Positions 16,594 to 26,226 of a stretch of DNA of 64,000 bases are shown here, piece after piece (positions within the stretch are counted from its first letter, which is position 1; every line of letters starts with the position of its first letter). This DNA is from Ruegeria arenilitoris. GTDB lineage: Bacteria; Pseudomonadota; Alphaproteobacteria; Rhodobacterales; Rhodobacteraceae. The stretch is from positions 992,001-1,056,000 of the forward strand of contig NZ_WPZO01000001.1 in the NCBI RefSeq assembly GCF_013031355.1, in the 5' to 3' direction. Made by a program: the position numbers and the translations under genes. The notes beneath the pieces are model-generated. The model did not search any database, was not told the DNA's origin, and worked only from the letters and a program-made list of their open reading frames with translations.

Positions 16594-18396
16594 TCAGCCG
16601 TTTGGATGGGCCACGACATAGGTGCCAGGTGCCGGGGCCAGCCGCGGGTGATCCGAATCACCGGTGTCGCGGGCGGGAACCTGCTTGCCTGAACGCTTCT
16701 TCAGCCACGCCTCCCACAGGGGCCACCACGAGCCTTCGTGGAAATCAGCCTCTTTCATCCAGGTGTCGGCATCCGCCTTCAGGTCAGGGTTGGTATAATG
16801 TCCGTATTTCTTCTTGCTAGGCGGATTGATGATGCCCGCGATATGACCGGACTCGGACACCACGAAAGTCTTGTTTCGCGAACCCATCTTCTGAACACCG
16901 CGATAACAGTCTTTCCACGCCGCAATATGATCCGTCTCGCAGGTGATCGCCATCAACGGCACATCGACGTCGCTGAGTTTCAGTTTGTGGCCGAACAGTT
17001 CAAACCCGTCGGTGGCAAATTCATTGCGCTGGCACAGGCCCCGCAGATACTCGACCGTCATCTTGGCCGGAAGGTTGGCCCCGTCGCCATTCCAGAACAG
17101 CAGATCGAAAGCCGGAGGCACCTCGCCCAGCATATAGCTGCGGATGGCCGGACCATAAACCAGATCGCGTGAACGCAGGAAGGACATGGTACGCGCCATG
17201 ATCCACGAGCGCAGCACGCCCTCTTTGTTCACTTCTTCCTCGATCCCATCGATGAAGTCGTTCTGCAGGAAAGGCGTAAACTCACCCTGTTCGGAAAAAT
17301 CCGTCAGCGCCGTGAACAGAGTGGCCGACTTGACGGATTTATCGCCGCGCTGCTTCAGAAGCGCCAGCGTCAGGCTCAGCGTCGTGCCTGCGATGCAATA
17401 GCCGATCGCGTTCACTTGCTTGACCTTGCAGATCTTCTTGACCTCTTCGATCGCGGTCAGGAAGCCGTCCTGAATATAGTCCTCCATCCCAGTTTCGGCA
17501 TAGCTTTCATCCGGGTTGACCCAGCTAACGACAAACAGGGTATAGCCTTGCTCGGTTACCCATTTGATCAAGCTGTTCTGCGCCTTGAGGTCGAGAATGT
17601 AGAATTTGTTGATCCAGGGCGGGAACAGGACGATCGGCGTTTCGTGGACCGTCTCGGTCGCGGGCTTGTACTGGATCAGCTCCATCATGCGGTTGCGATA
17701 CACAACGTCACCGGGCGTCGTTGCCAGGTTGCCGCCAACCTCAAAGGCACTTTCGTCGGCCAGTTTCACAACCAGTTCGCCATCGTTGGCCTCAAGGTCC
17801 GAGACGAGGTTCTCAAGCCCCTTGATCAGTGACTGTCCCTCGGTTTCAACAGCTTTTTCCAACGCGTCCGGGTTTGTCGCCAAGAAATTCGTAGGCGCCA
17901 TCATGTCAACGATCTGCTGCGAGAAATACCGCAGGCGCCGTTTGTCCTTTGCATCCAGATCCTCGACCGAGGCGACGGCCTGGGCGATGGCTTCGGAATT
18001 GGTCTGATATTGCTGGCGGATCAGGCGAAAGTAAGGGTTGGTTTCCCAAAGGGGGTTGGAAAACCGTTTATCGCTGGGCTTGGAGTCTGCGTCATCAACG
18101 TCTCCCGAGGTCAGCGCCTGTTGCGCTTCGGCAAAGTTCAGAACTGATTTGCCCCAGTATTCAATCTGTTGCTCCAACAACTTGGCGGGATTCTGCCAAG
18201 CTTCGGCCCAATAAGCGGTTGCTGCTCGTGCAAAAAGCTCCTGATTCGGGGCGTCCAAAGCAGGGGTATGCGACTTTTTCGAAGACATGACTTCGATCAG
18301 ACGTTTGGAGAGCTCCTCGACCTTCTCCATATTTTCCTTAAGGCGTTCAATGTTTTCTTCTGTAACTTCTGGCATCTGGTCTTCACTTGTTGTCAT
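16594..18396 (-). CDS. phaC: Class I polyhydroxyalkanoate synthase
   Basis: 600 residues, normal for class I PhaC. The lipase-like box IGYCIAGTTLS places the catalytic cysteine at about residue 334; the aspartate is in TCETDHIAAW and the histidine in ESGHIAGIINPP. It polymerises (R)-3-hydroxybutyryl-CoA into PHB at the granule surface. It is divergent from phaZ with a 114-bp gap that holds a PhaR box, and upstream of phaP on the same strand. N-terminal residues 1-45 are a charged helix typical of the family. Confidence 0.97.
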   Translation of the reverse strand: MTTSEDQMPEVTEENIERLKENMEKVEELSKRLIEVMSSKKSHTPALDAPNQELFARAATAYWAEAWQNPAKLLEQQIEYWGKSVLNFAEAQQALTSGDVDDADSKPSDKRFSNPLWETNPYFRLIRQQYQTNSEAIAQAVASVEDLDAKDKRRLRYFSQQIVDMMAPTNFLATNPDALEKAVETEGQSLIKGLENLVSDLEANDGELVVKLADESAFEVGGNLATTPGDVVYRNRMMELIQYKPATETVHETPIVLFPPWINKFYILDLKAQNSLIKWVTEQGYTLFVVSWVNPDESYAETGMEDYIQDGFLTAIEEVKKICKVKQVNAIGYCIAGTTLSLTLALLKQRGDKSVKSATLFTALTDFSEQGEFTPFLQNDFIDGIEEEVNKEGVLRSWIMARTMSFLRSRDLVYGPAIRSYMLGEVPPAFDLLFWNGDGANLPAKMTVEYLRGLCQRNEFATDGFELFGHKLKLSDVDVPLMAITCETDHIAAWKDCYRGVQKMGSRNKTFVVSESGHIAGIINPPSKKKYGHYTNPDLKADADTWMKEADFHEGSWWPLWEAWLKKRSGKQVPARDTGDSDHPRLAPAPGTYVVAHPNG

Positions 18397-18420
18397 TTTA
18401 ACAATTCCCCCCTAACCTCG

Positions 18421-18431
18421 CTGCTATGCAG
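18421..18431. promoter_or_regulatory. PhaR box between phaC and phaZ
   Basis: CTGC-TAT-GCAG at 18421-18431 matches the PhaR consensus and shares the flank GCAGAATAA with the second phaP box. It lies 25 bp before the phaC start on the minus strand and 80 bp before phaZ, so it could control polymer synthesis and breakdown together. Confidence 0.7.
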
Positions 18432-18510
18432 AATAACGTCGTGGGTCTCGGGGGGCAAAGCGGCGAATGGTCCGAACTAAACAGGCTGACACGCAGGAGG
18501 CCCCTTTTTC

Positions 18511-19782
18511 ATGCGCTACATGATGACTTACGACCTGATGGAAACGATGCGCAACACCAACCAATGGATGGGCGCAACTGCCAGCGCCATTGCATCTTAT
18601 CCCATGTTCTCGATGGTTCCCAACCCCGCCTTCAGCATGATGGCCGCCTGGGGTGAGGTGACCGAGCGGACATTCCAACGCATGATCGTCAAACCAGATT
18701 GGGGCATTCGCACTTTCACCTGCGAGGACGGCAAGGACCATCTGGTCGATGTCACCACCGTCGTTGAACGCCCCTTTGGTGATCTGGTCCATTTCCGGGT
18801 GAACGGTCGCGAGGAACAGCCTCGCAAGGTTCTGCTGGTTGCGCCGATGTCGGGGCACTACGCTACGCTGCTGCGGTCGACCGTGAAAAGTCTGCTGGTC
18901 AACTGCGAAGTTTACATTACCGATTGGCATAATGCGCGCGACATCCCCGTGTCCGAAGGCAAGTTCGATGTTGAGGACTATACCCTCTATCTTGTCGATT
19001 TTATGAAAGAGCTTGGCCCGGACACTCATGTTGTGGCCGTTTGCCAACCCGTACCGCTGACTCTGGCTGCGACCGCCTACCTGGCCGAGGTCGAGCCCAA
19101 GGCGCAGCCCAGCACCCTGACCCTGATCGGTGGCCCGGTCGATCCCGACGCCACCCCGACCGACGTGACCGACTTTGGCCGCCGTGTCACCATGGGCCAG
19201 CTGGAAGAAACCATGATCCAGCGCGTCGGCTTCAAGTACAAAGGCGTTGGCCGCATGGTCTATCCCGGCCTGCTGCAGTTGGCGTCGTTCATGTCGATGA
19301 ACGCAGACCGCCACTCCAAGGCATTCTCGGATCAGATCCAGCGTGTGATGCGCGATGAAGCGTCAGATCACGATGCCCATAACAGGTTCTACGACGAATA
19401 CCTGGCCGTCATGGACATGACAGCCGAGTTCTACCTGTCCACGGTCGAGCGTATCTTCAAGAACCGTGAAATCGCGAAGAATGAATTCGTGGTCGCCGGC
19501 CACAAGGTCGATATCGGCAAGATCACCGATGTTGCGGTCAAGACGGTCGAAGGTGCCAATGATGACATCTCGGCCCCCGGCCAATGCATCGCAGCGCTGG
19601 ACCTGTGCACCGGTTTGCCGGATTCGAAAAAAGCCAGCCATGTTGAACCCGGTGCCGGTCACTATGGCATCTTTGCCGGGCGCAGCTGGCGCGACAATAT
19701 CCGGCCGCTGGTGATCGATTTCATGAACACCAATTCGCGCAAATCGCCCCGCCGCGCTGCCAACAGCAACAAGGTGGCCTGA
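18511..19782 (+). CDS. phaZ: Intracellular polyhydroxybutyrate depolymerase
   Basis: 423 residues of the PhaZa1-type intracellular depolymerase. The catalytic cysteine is in VVAVCQPVPLTL (about residue 178), where lipases have a serine; LLVAPMSGHYATLLR near the oxyanion region, EVYITDWHNARDIP, and the C-terminal VEPGAGHYGIFAGRSWR with the histidine fit the family. It degrades amorphous granule PHB to release 3-hydroxybutyrate units. AGGAGG lies about 10 nt before the ATG. The divergent partner is the synthase phaC. Confidence 0.95.
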   Translation: MRYMMTYDLMETMRNTNQWMGATASAIASYPMFSMVPNPAFSMMAAWGEVTERTFQRMIVKPDWGIRTFTCEDGKDHLVDVTTVVERPFGDLVHFRVNGREEQPRKVLLVAPMSGHYATLLRSTVKSLLVNCEVYITDWHNARDIPVSEGKFDVEDYTLYLVDFMKELGPDTHVVAVCQPVPLTLAATAYLAEVEPKAQPSTLTLIGGPVDPDATPTDVTDFGRRVTMGQLEETMIQRVGFKYKGVGRMVYPGLLQLASFMSMNADRHSKAFSDQIQRVMRDEASDHDAHNRFYDEYLAVMDMTAEFYLSTVERIFKNREIAKNEFVVAGHKVDIGKITDVAVKTVEGANDDISAPGQCIAALDLCTGLPDSKKASHVEPGAGHYGIFAGRSWRDNIRPLVIDFMNTNSRKSPRRAANSNKVA

Positions 19783-19787
19783 CTTTC

Positions 19788-20372
19788 ATGCGCAGGAGAG
19801 TGGCCGAGGAACTGCCTTTCTCCTGCGATTGCGGCACCCTGAGTGGGCATATCACGGCTGCCGGTGTGCGAACCGGTACCCATGTTTCCTGCTATTGCCA
19901 TGATTGCCGCGCGGCTCAGCTGTATTTCGGACAACCAGACCCGGCCCCCGGCCCTGTCGACGTGTTGCAAATGAGCCCGGAAGATATCCGCATTGACAGT
20001 GGCACGGAACACCTTGCGCTGATGCAGCTCAGCCCCAAGGGGATGCTGCGCTGGTACGCGGACTGCTGCAATGCACCGATTGCGACGACGTCGCGAACTG
20101 CCAAGTTCCCTTTCGCGGGCTTCCTCGTCAAACGTATCGCCGATCCCGGTGCGCTTGGCCCTGTCACCACTCGTGGCTTTGTACCGCAGCCAGACGGCAC
20201 GCAGTCGCACGAAAAAATACGCTATGCGGCGATCGGATTGCTGACGCGCCTGGCGAAATCCTGGGCTTCGGGCAGTTGGAGGAACACGCCGTTCTTCAAC
20301 ACAGGCAACGGTGATCCTGTGGCAGCGCCAAAAATCCTGAGCAAGGCTGAGCGCGCGAAGTACTACACATAG
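19788..20372 (+). CDS. GFA/CENP-V-like zinc-binding protein (DUF6151 type)
   Basis: 194 residues. Cysteine pairs FSCDCGTLSG, SCYCHDCRAAQ and ADCCNAPI have the layout of the GFA/CENP-V fold, which binds zinc. This subgroup is annotated as DUF6151; no reaction is established. It starts 5 bp after the phaZ stop, so it may be read from the phaZ transcript. Its 3' end overlaps the convergent hydrolase gene by 10 bp. A GTG 12 nt into the gene could also serve as the start. Confidence 0.75.
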   Translation: MRRRVAEELPFSCDCGTLSGHITAAGVRTGTHVSCYCHDCRAAQLYFGQPDPAPGPVDVLQMSPEDIRIDSGTEHLALMQLSPKGMLRWYADCCNAPIATTSRTAKFPFAGFLVKRIADPGALGPVTTRGFVPQPDGTQSHEKIRYAAIGLLTRLAKSWASGSWRNTPFFNTGNGDPVAAPKILSKAERAKYYT

Positions 20373-21079
20373 GCCGCCCGGGTAGGCACACCAAGCCAAT
20401 CCTTCAGTGCATCATTTACAATTCGGGGTGCTTCAAGCGTCGGCAGGTGGCCCGCATCCGCGACGACCATCAGTTCGGCGCCGGGGATCAGGTCCGCCAT
20501 AAAAGCCTGCTTTCGCTGCGGTGTCAGCGTGTCATGTGCACCGCACAGCACCAGTGTCGGCACCTTTATGCGCCGCAGTTCGCCTTGCTGGTCCGGGCGC
20601 CGCTGCAGGGCGCGGATTTGACGTTCGAACACGGCAGGCCCCAGATCCAGCGCCATTTCAATCAGAGCGTTCAGAATGGGAATGCGTTTAGGCCCGGGGG
20701 CCAACGTGTCAGACCCGATGATCCGCCGCATCACGTCCTCCAGCCGTCCTGCTTTCGCGCCTACCAAATGTTCCTCACGCGCGGCCGCCAGCAGCGGCGT
20801 ATCGGCCTGCGCATCCGTTGCCATCAGGCACAGGCGCGACACCCGGTCAGGCGCGCGGCGAATAAGCTCAAGCGCGACCACACCGCCCAGACCAAGCCCA
20901 CCCAGCGCAAAACGATGCGGCAACTGGTCCAACAGGTCCGAAGCGATCTCTTCAATCCGCTCCCCCAGTGAAACCGGCGCAACCATCACAGCACGCTGAC
21001 GCGAAAGACAGTTCATCTGGGGTTCAAAAATCCGTGCGTCGCACATCATTTCGGGCAATAAAACCAGCGGCTCAATCAC
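20363..21079 (-). CDS. Alpha/beta hydrolase-fold protein lacking the nucleophile serine
   Basis: 238 residues similar to small carboxylesterases of the BioH/MhpC type (LVLLPEMMCDARIFEPQ; VLCGAHDTLTPQRK with the acid; DAGHLPTLEAP with the histidine). The nucleophile elbow reads LGGLGLGGVVALEL: glycine, codon GGT, stands where the family has serine in G-x-S-x-G. One base change from AGT would explain it. Acid and histidine remain. It may be an inactive binding protein, a lyase-like enzyme without nucleophile, or a recently disabled enzyme. Its end overlaps the GFA-like gene. Confidence 0.75.
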   Translation of the reverse strand: MIEPLVLLPEMMCDARIFEPQMNCLSRQRAVMVAPVSLGERIEEIASDLLDQLPHRFALGGLGLGGVVALELIRRAPDRVSRLCLMATDAQADTPLLAAAREEHLVGAKAGRLEDVMRRIIGSDTLAPGPKRIPILNALIEMALDLGPAVFERQIRALQRRPDQQGELRRIKVPTLVLCGAHDTLTPQRKQAFMADLIPGAELMVVADAGHLPTLEAPRIVNDALKDWLGVPTRAAYV

Positions 21080-21164
21080 GCGGGGCCTCGTAACATTCGA
21101 CCTTGTCGGTCTGTACTCTTTGAGAACAGGATGAGGCGTTTTGCGGCTTCGGGCAAGTTAAACT

Positions 21165-21797
21165 TCAGGGATAGTTGATGCCCCGGAAGGCCGGGAAATC
21201 CGCGTATCTCCGGCGTCGCGCCGGCAGGTCTTCGTTCGGTTCGTCCCCCGGTCGCTGCAGACAGCCGCGCGGCGCGATATAGCTGTCGATGCGGCGGAGC
21301 GGTATGGGTCTCCAGACAAGGTTGAAGGCGCAGAGCTTGGGAAAGAACCAGATCTCGGAATAGTCCAGATGGTCATGCATCCACCACGCCAGATCGCGCC
21401 AGTCCCGCCCGGAATCGTACTGATCAGCGAACCACGGAATGACGATCGAAGCACCCGCAATCCGCGCATCGCCCTCGCCCCGATCCCAAATGTGGCATTC
21501 CAGAGGGTGGTCATTTCGGGCGCAGTTCAGCCGGTTTTCATTCCCGAACTGGTTCAGCGAGGGCGAGCGATATCCGGACCGGACCGCGATGCGCCCAAAG
21601 GTCTCCTCAAGCGGGTCCATCAGGGTCTTGCAAAATGCGCGGCCGGTTTCGATGGCCAGATCGGGATTGTCGGGAAGATTTTGTTTTTCATGGAAATTCC
21701 CGATTTCGGAATACAGGAAATCCCGCATGAAGAAATGCCGGGATAGGCGCACGCGGCCAAGCGTTTCAAGGCTCCACATGCTGCCAGGCTTGCGCAT
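21165..21797 (-). CDS. Hypothetical protein of M15-peptidase/phage-lysozyme-like appearance
   Basis: 210 residues from ATG 21797 (longer frame upstream rejected because the preceding hydrolase gene occupies it). I see FGRIAVRSGYRSPSLNQFGN, which recalls the SGYRSP...N segment of D-Ala-D-Ala carboxypeptidase-like (M15/VanY) folds, then HIWDRG and a Trp-rich stretch (DWRDLAWWMHDHLDYSEIWFF). Zinc ligands of M15 are not complete by eye, so the function is open. It begins 2 bp after the stop of the upstream membrane-anchored hydrolase, and the three leftward genes likely form one operon. Confidence 0.6.
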   Translation of the reverse strand: MRKPGSMWSLETLGRVRLSRHFFMRDFLYSEIGNFHEKQNLPDNPDLAIETGRAFCKTLMDPLEETFGRIAVRSGYRSPSLNQFGNENRLNCARNDHPLECHIWDRGEGDARIAGASIVIPWFADQYDSGRDWRDLAWWMHDHLDYSEIWFFPKLCAFNLVWRPIPLRRIDSYIAPRGCLQRPGDEPNEDLPARRRRYADFPAFRGINYP

Positions 21798-21799
21798 CG

Positions 21800-22792
21800 C
21801 TACTCGACTCCTATCCCTTTTAGCCAGTGCAGAATGCCAGTCACCGTTGCATCCGTTTGCCCCGGCGACATCAGCCGCCCCGCAATAACATGCGATGCGG
21901 GATCGTCCCCCGGCCCCATCGTCACTAGATTGACCGCCGAAGGACCGCCCCAACTTGCGGCTACCTTATGAGTCCGGTCCGGCCGCACCACCTGATCGTC
22001 ATCCGAGAACCAGAACAGCGCAGGCACCTGTGCGTCTGAGAAATCCAGCGCATAGACAGTTTCAACCAGCACGGTCATCGGCACGACGGCCTCCCACGGG
22101 TAGACCGATGTCCAATAGGTGTTCAGCTCGGGGTCCGGGCCCGAAACGTCCCGCTCTTCTCCCATAACCAAGGGCAGCCAATGTCGTGCCCAAGGCAGAC
22201 CGGGCAGCCCCGCGCCGGGCGTGTTCACTCCGAAATTGGGCGAGACAAAAATCATCGCCGCTACATCCCGGCTGAGCTCTGGATCCAATGCGGCCGCCGC
22301 AGCCAGCGTTCCGCCGGTTGAAGTGGACATGACCACAACCTTGTCGCCCACAGCCCGGGCCGCTGCCAACCCCTCGGCCATATCCTGCATCCAGCCTGTC
22401 GCGGTCGCCTCGCCCATCGCGCTGCCGCCCCGTCCGTGACCTTGCAACCGGGTGTAAACCAGATTGGCCCCAAGGGCGTCGGCCACCCGATCCGGTACCG
22501 GGCGAATTTCCTCGGACGAGGCCGAAAAGCCGTGCACATAAAGGACCGAGATCGGCGTGCGTTGTTCCTTGAAACCATCCTGCCAGATGACCCGTTTCTC
22601 GACACCCGGAACGATGTCGTCAAAGGCGGCTTCCGTGCTTTCGAAATAGACCTGAACCCCCTCGCCGAATTTGCGCGGATCAAAGCGCGGGTGTAGGTCA
22701 ACCTCCTCTCGCGGCCCGAACCAGTAGATCATCCCGCCAAGGACAATCAGCACCAGCAGCAGACGGCCAAGTACCCATCCAAAACGCCGCAT
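21800..22792 (-). CDS. Membrane-anchored alpha/beta hydrolase
   Basis: 330 residues. Residues about 7-26 are one hydrophobic helix (WVLGRLLLVLIVLGGMIYWF), anchoring the protein with the catalytic domain outside the cytoplasm. Hydrolase elements: VLYVHGFSASSEEI, LQGHGRGG, nucleophile turn VVMSTSTGGT (serine in the STSTGG turn), acid in WFSDDDQVVRPD, histidine in ASHVIAG. Its start overlaps the stop of the upstream hydrolase gene (TGATG). The substrate is unknown. Confidence 0.8.
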   Translation of the reverse strand: MRRFGWVLGRLLLVLIVLGGMIYWFGPREEVDLHPRFDPRKFGEGVQVYFESTEAAFDDIVPGVEKRVIWQDGFKEQRTPISVLYVHGFSASSEEIRPVPDRVADALGANLVYTRLQGHGRGGSAMGEATATGWMQDMAEGLAAARAVGDKVVVMSTSTGGTLAAAAALDPELSRDVAAMIFVSPNFGVNTPGAGLPGLPWARHWLPLVMGEERDVSGPDPELNTYWTSVYPWEAVVPMTVLVETVYALDFSDAQVPALFWFSDDDQVVRPDRTHKVAASWGGPSAVNLVTMGPGDDPASHVIAGRLMSPGQTDATVTGILHWLKGIGVE

Positions 22793-23541
22793 CAGGTAGT
22801 CCCCATCACCTCAAGCACCGCGTTTTCGATCAACCCCAAACAGGGACCGTCCGAGAAGCGATGATCGGCATCCTTGACCAGCAACAAGCGCATATCATTC
22901 CCGCTTGCATGATCCAGCAATCGCACAGCCGTTTCGGTGGTCACCGCTGTATCTGCTGTCCCCTGCAGGAATCGCGCGGCAAATGGCAGGTCCAGCGCGT
23001 CGCGCAACACCAACTGCTGCCGGCCGTCTTCGATCATCCGCTTGGTGATAACGTAAGGCTCCATGTAATCCGAAGGCAGTTCGACATGGCCGACGGTATC
23101 CAAAGCCGTTTTTTGTTCATCGCTGAACGACGCCCAATAGCCGTCTTCGGTAAAGTCCGGCGCGGCCGCGATGGTGACCATCCCCGCAATCCGCTCGGGC
23201 ATCGCCTTGGCCAGCAACAGCGCCTGCCACCCGCCCATCGAGGAACCGACAACAATCAGCGGCCCTTTGGTCAGTTCGGATACGGCAGCCACCGTGTCCT
23301 GATGCCAGTCGCCGATACACCCTTCTTCGAATGTCCCCGAGCTTTCGCCATGACCGGAGTAATCGAACCGCAGAAAAGCCTGCCCCCGCGCCTGCGCCCA
23401 GGCCTCAAGATGCACCGCTTTTGTGCCCTCCATATCCGACTTGAGACCGCCCAGGAAAACTATGGTCGGGCCAGTGCCTTCGCTTTTGTGATAGGCCAAC
23501 CGCCGTCCCTGCGGTGTTTCCAGAAATTCCGTCGCTGCCAT
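22792..23541 (-). CDS. Alpha/beta hydrolase, ABHD10-like
   Basis: 249 residues from ATG 23541, chosen for AGAGGG 5-6 nt upstream; the frame extends further with no support. The fold is complete: IVFLGGLKSDMEGTKA, FDYSGHGESSG, nucleophile elbow VVGSSMGGWQALL, acid in GTADTAVT, histidine in KDADHRFSDG. The GGLxSDMxGxKA start resembles ABHD10/palmitoyl-protein thioesterase-like cytosolic esterases. First gene of a coupled leftward trio, divergent from thrS. Confidence 0.82.
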   Translation of the reverse strand: MAATEFLETPQGRRLAYHKSEGTGPTIVFLGGLKSDMEGTKAVHLEAWAQARGQAFLRFDYSGHGESSGTFEEGCIGDWHQDTVAAVSELTKGPLIVVGSSMGGWQALLLAKAMPERIAGMVTIAAAPDFTEDGYWASFSDEQKTALDTVGHVELPSDYMEPYVITKRMIEDGRQQLVLRDALDLPFAARFLQGTADTAVTTETAVRLLDHASGNDMRLLLVKDADHRFSDGPCLGLIENAVLEVMGTT

Positions 23542-23735
23542 GAAACCCTCTTTCTGTTTGAGGGATATCATGCACGCCAGCCCGTTGGTCGCAATTGCCG
23601 AATTCAACCGTCCCGCAGCGTAAGCGCCATGACCTTCCGCTCTTGACAGGCAAAGTTGCACCTGCCAGATGAGCCGAACACACATAACCCGCAACCGGGC
23701 GTTCAGTGGGCGCCAAACCGACGAGGAGAGCCGAT

Positions 23736-25694
23736 ATGGCCCTGGATTCAAAATCCGTCTCTCTCACCTTTCCCGATGGCAATGCACGATCTTATGACGC
23801 AGGCGTTACGCCCGCGCAGGTGGCTGCCGATATCTCAACTTCGCTGGCGAAAAAGGCCATCTCGGCCACGGTAAACGGCCAGCACTGGGACCTTCAGTGG
23901 CCCATCGACGCCGATGCCGACATCGCCATCCACACCATGAAGGACGAAGTTCAGGCCAACGAACTGATCCGCCATGATCTGGCGCATATCATGGCGCGCG
24001 CCGTGCAGGAAATCTGGCCCGCCACCAAGGTCACCATCGGCCCCGTCATCGAAAACGGCTGGTATTACGACTTTGACCGCGAGGAACCGTTCACGCCCGA
24101 AGATCTCGGCCTCATCGAGAAAAAGATGAAAGAGATCATCAACAAGCGCGACCCCGTCACCACCGAGGTTTGGGACCGTCAGCGCGCGATCGAGTTCTAT
24201 ACAGCGAATAACGAGCCCTACAAGGTCGAGCTGATCGAAGCCATTCCGGGTGACGAGTCGCTGCGCATGTACTGGCACGGCCACTGGCAGGACCTGTGCC
24301 GTGGCCCGCACCTGCAGCACACTGGTCAGGTTCCGGGCGATGCGTTCAAGCTGATGTCCATTGCGGGCGCCTATTGGCGCGGCGACAGCGACCGCGCGAT
24401 GCTGCAGCGTATCTACGGCGTGGCCTTTACCGGCAAGGAAAAGCTGAAAGCCTATCTGCATATGCTGGAAGAGGCCGCCAAACGCGACCACCGCAAGCTG
24501 GGCCGCGAGATGGACCTGTTCCACATGCAGGAAGAAGCGCCCGGTCAGATCTTCTGGCATCCCAACGGCTGGACCATCTACACCCTGCTGCAGGACTACA
24601 TGCGCCGACAGCAGCGCAAGGGCGGGTACGTCGAGGTGAACACGCCGCAGGTCGTTGACCGCAAGCTGTGGGAACGGTCCGGCCACTGGGACAAGTATCA
24701 GGAAAACATGTTCATCGTCGAAGTGGACGAGGAGCATGCCCGCGAAAAGGCCGTCAACGCGCTCAAGCCGATGAACTGCCCCTGCCATGTTGAAATCTTC
24801 AAACAGGGCCTGAAATCCTATCGTGATCTGCCGCTGCGTATGGCCGAGTTCGGCTCGTGCAACCGGTACGAACCCTCGGGCGCATTGCACGGCATCATGC
24901 GTGTGCGCGGCTTTACGCAGGATGACGCCCACATCTTTTCGACCGAGGAACAGATCGAGGCCGAAACCGCCGAATTCATCCGTTTCCTCAGCGTGATCTA
25001 CAAGGATCTGGGATTCGAAAAGTTTGCGGTGAAATTCTCGGACCGTCCTGAAACGCGGGCTGGTTCGGATGAGGTCTGGGACAAGGCCGAATCCGCCCTG
25101 CTCTCTGCAACCCGAGCGGCTGGGATCGAACCCGAACTGAACCCGGGCGAAGGCGCCTTCTACGGTCCAAAGCTGGAATTCGTCCTGACAGACGCCATTG
25201 GTCGCGACTGGCAGTGCGGCACCTTCCAGGTGGACTTCGTTCTGCCTGAACGCCTGGACGCCACCTATATCGGCGCCGACGGCGGCAAACACCGCCCCGT
25301 CATGCTGCACCGTGCGACGCTGGGATCGTTCGAACGGTTCATCGGCATCTTGATCGAAGAACACGCGGGCAAACTGCCGTTCTGGCTGGCCCCGCGTCAG
25401 GTCGTCGTGGCCTCGATCACGTCCGAGGCGGATGACTATGTCATGGAAGTGGTAGACACGCTCAAGGCTGCTGGTGTCCGCGCCGAGGCGGATATCCGCA
25501 ACGAGAAGATCAACTACAAGGTTCGCGAACATTCGGTCGGCAAGGTGCCGGTCATCCTCGCCGTCGGCCACCGCGAAGTCGAAGAGCGCACCGTCAGCGT
25601 CCGACGTCTGGGTGAAAAACAGACGCAGGTTCAACCGCTTGACGTTGTAACAAAAGAGCTGTCGCAGGCCGCAACGCCGCCCGACCTGCTGTAA
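23736..25694 (+). CDS. thrS: Threonyl-tRNA synthetase
   Basis: 652 residues from ATG 23736, preceded by GAGGAGAG; an upstream ATG at 23706 lacks a ribosome site. Domain order: TGS-like N terminus ([16 protein letters not shown]), editing domain ([17 protein letters not shown]), catalytic core with motif 2 ([15 protein letters not shown]) and motif 3 ([18 protein letters not shown]), and anticodon-binding domain ([10 protein letters not shown]). It charges tRNA-Thr in the cytoplasm. No T-box or other leader was seen in the short gap to the divergent hydrolase. Confidence 0.98.
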   Translation: MALDSKSVSLTFPDGNARSYDAGVTPAQVAADISTSLAKKAISATVNGQHWDLQWPIDADADIAIHTMKDEVQANELIRHDLAHIMARAVQEIWPATKVTIGPVIENGWYYDFDREEPFTPEDLGLIEKKMKEIINKRDPVTTEVWDRQRAIEFYTANNEPYKVELIEAIPGDESLRMYWHGHWQDLCRGPHLQHTGQVPGDAFKLMSIAGAYWRGDSDRAMLQRIYGVAFTGKEKLKAYLHMLEEAAKRDHRKLGREMDLFHMQEEAPGQIFWHPNGWTIYTLLQDYMRRQQRKGGYVEVNTPQVVDRKLWERSGHWDKYQENMFIVEVDEEHAREKAVNALKPMNCPCHVEIFKQGLKSYRDLPLRMAEFGSCNRYEPSGALHGIMRVRGFTQDDAHIFSTEEQIEAETAEFIRFLSVIYKDLGFEKFAVKFSDRPETRAGSDEVWDKAESALLSATRAAGIEPELNPGEGAFYGPKLEFVLTDAIGRDWQCGTFQVDFVLPERLDATYIGADGGKHRPVMLHRATLGSFERFIGILIEEHAGKLPFWLAPRQVVVASITSEADDYVMEVVDTLKAAGVRAEADIRNEKINYKVREHSVGKVPVILAVGHREVEERTVSVRRLGEKQTQVQPLDVVTKELSQAATPPDLL

Positions 25695-25716
25695 CATTCG
25701 GCACCATATTGCCGGA

Positions 25717-25744
25717 AATCCGGCCCCGATTTTGGGGCCGGATT
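25717..25744 (+). terminator. Hairpin after thrS
   Basis: AATCCGGCCCC (25717-25727) pairs perfectly with GGGGCCGGATT (25734-25744) around a 6-nt loop. No tight U-run follows (an AT-rich stretch does), so it ends the thrS transcript or protects its 3' end. Confidence 0.65.
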
Positions 25745-25916
25745 GAAACAATTACCATTTTTCATTTCAAAAACAGTTTGTTAACCTTCAAGGGGGCATG
25801 TCATGTCCTGACGGGGTTGTGAGACACGGGCTCGTGAATTCAACTGCAGCCCGGCAAGCACTACCTTTGTCATTGTCACAAGCAGACATACGCAGTCATC
25901 AAAAGGGATTACCGAG
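25745..25916 (+). promoter_or_regulatory. Leader/promoter region of the bufferin operon
   Basis: About 170 bases between the thrS hairpin and bufA1. It is AT-rich at the left and must contain the operon promoter; I cannot identify a convincing -35/-10 pair or an extracytoplasmic-sigma motif by eye. No sigma/anti-sigma gene lies next to it, although many bufferin operons have one. Confidence 0.4.
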
Positions 25917-26204
25917 ATGTCGAACACCGCAAAAACCCTGGTTATCGCAAGCGCAGTCGCAGCCGCCGTTTCGGGCGCCGCAACCACTGCCACCGCACAA
26001 GCCAAAGAGAAATGCTATGGCGTATCGCTGGCCGGTCAGAATGACTGTGCCGCCGGCCCCGGCACCACCTGCGCGGGCACCTCGACCGTGGACTATCAGG
26101 GCAACGCATGGACCCTGGTCGACGCGGGCACCTGCGCCGATATCGAACTGCCGGACAACCGCAAGGGTTCGCTGGAACCGCTGGACCGCGACCTGCCGGC
26201 ATAA
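25917..26204 (+). CDS. bufA1: Bufferin-type metallophore precursor (DUF2282)
   Basis: 95 residues. Residues 1-28 are a signal peptide-like segment (hydrophobic [14 protein letters not shown], then TATAQA). The mature part holds four cysteines at 33, 44, 52 and 73 in the spacing typical of the BufA1/DUF2282 family ([30 protein letters not shown]). In studied bufferins an MNIO enzyme modifies cysteines to give a periplasmic copper-binding peptide (family knowledge). AGGGAT precedes the ATG. The modification genes bufB and bufC follow, which makes the assignment firm; the metal bound here is inference. Confidence 0.9.
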   Translation: MSNTAKTLVIASAVAAAVSGAATTATAQAKEKCYGVSLAGQNDCAAGPGTTCAGTSTVDYQGNAWTLVDAGTCADIELPDNRKGSLEPLDRDLPA

Positions 26205-26226
26205 GCCCAAGCTTTCAAAACTCGAA

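Noticed and set aside
23835..25751. 638-codon leftward open frame over thrS
   Set aside because: Antisense shadow of a high-GC gene; its product matches no family and thrS is complete with all motifs.
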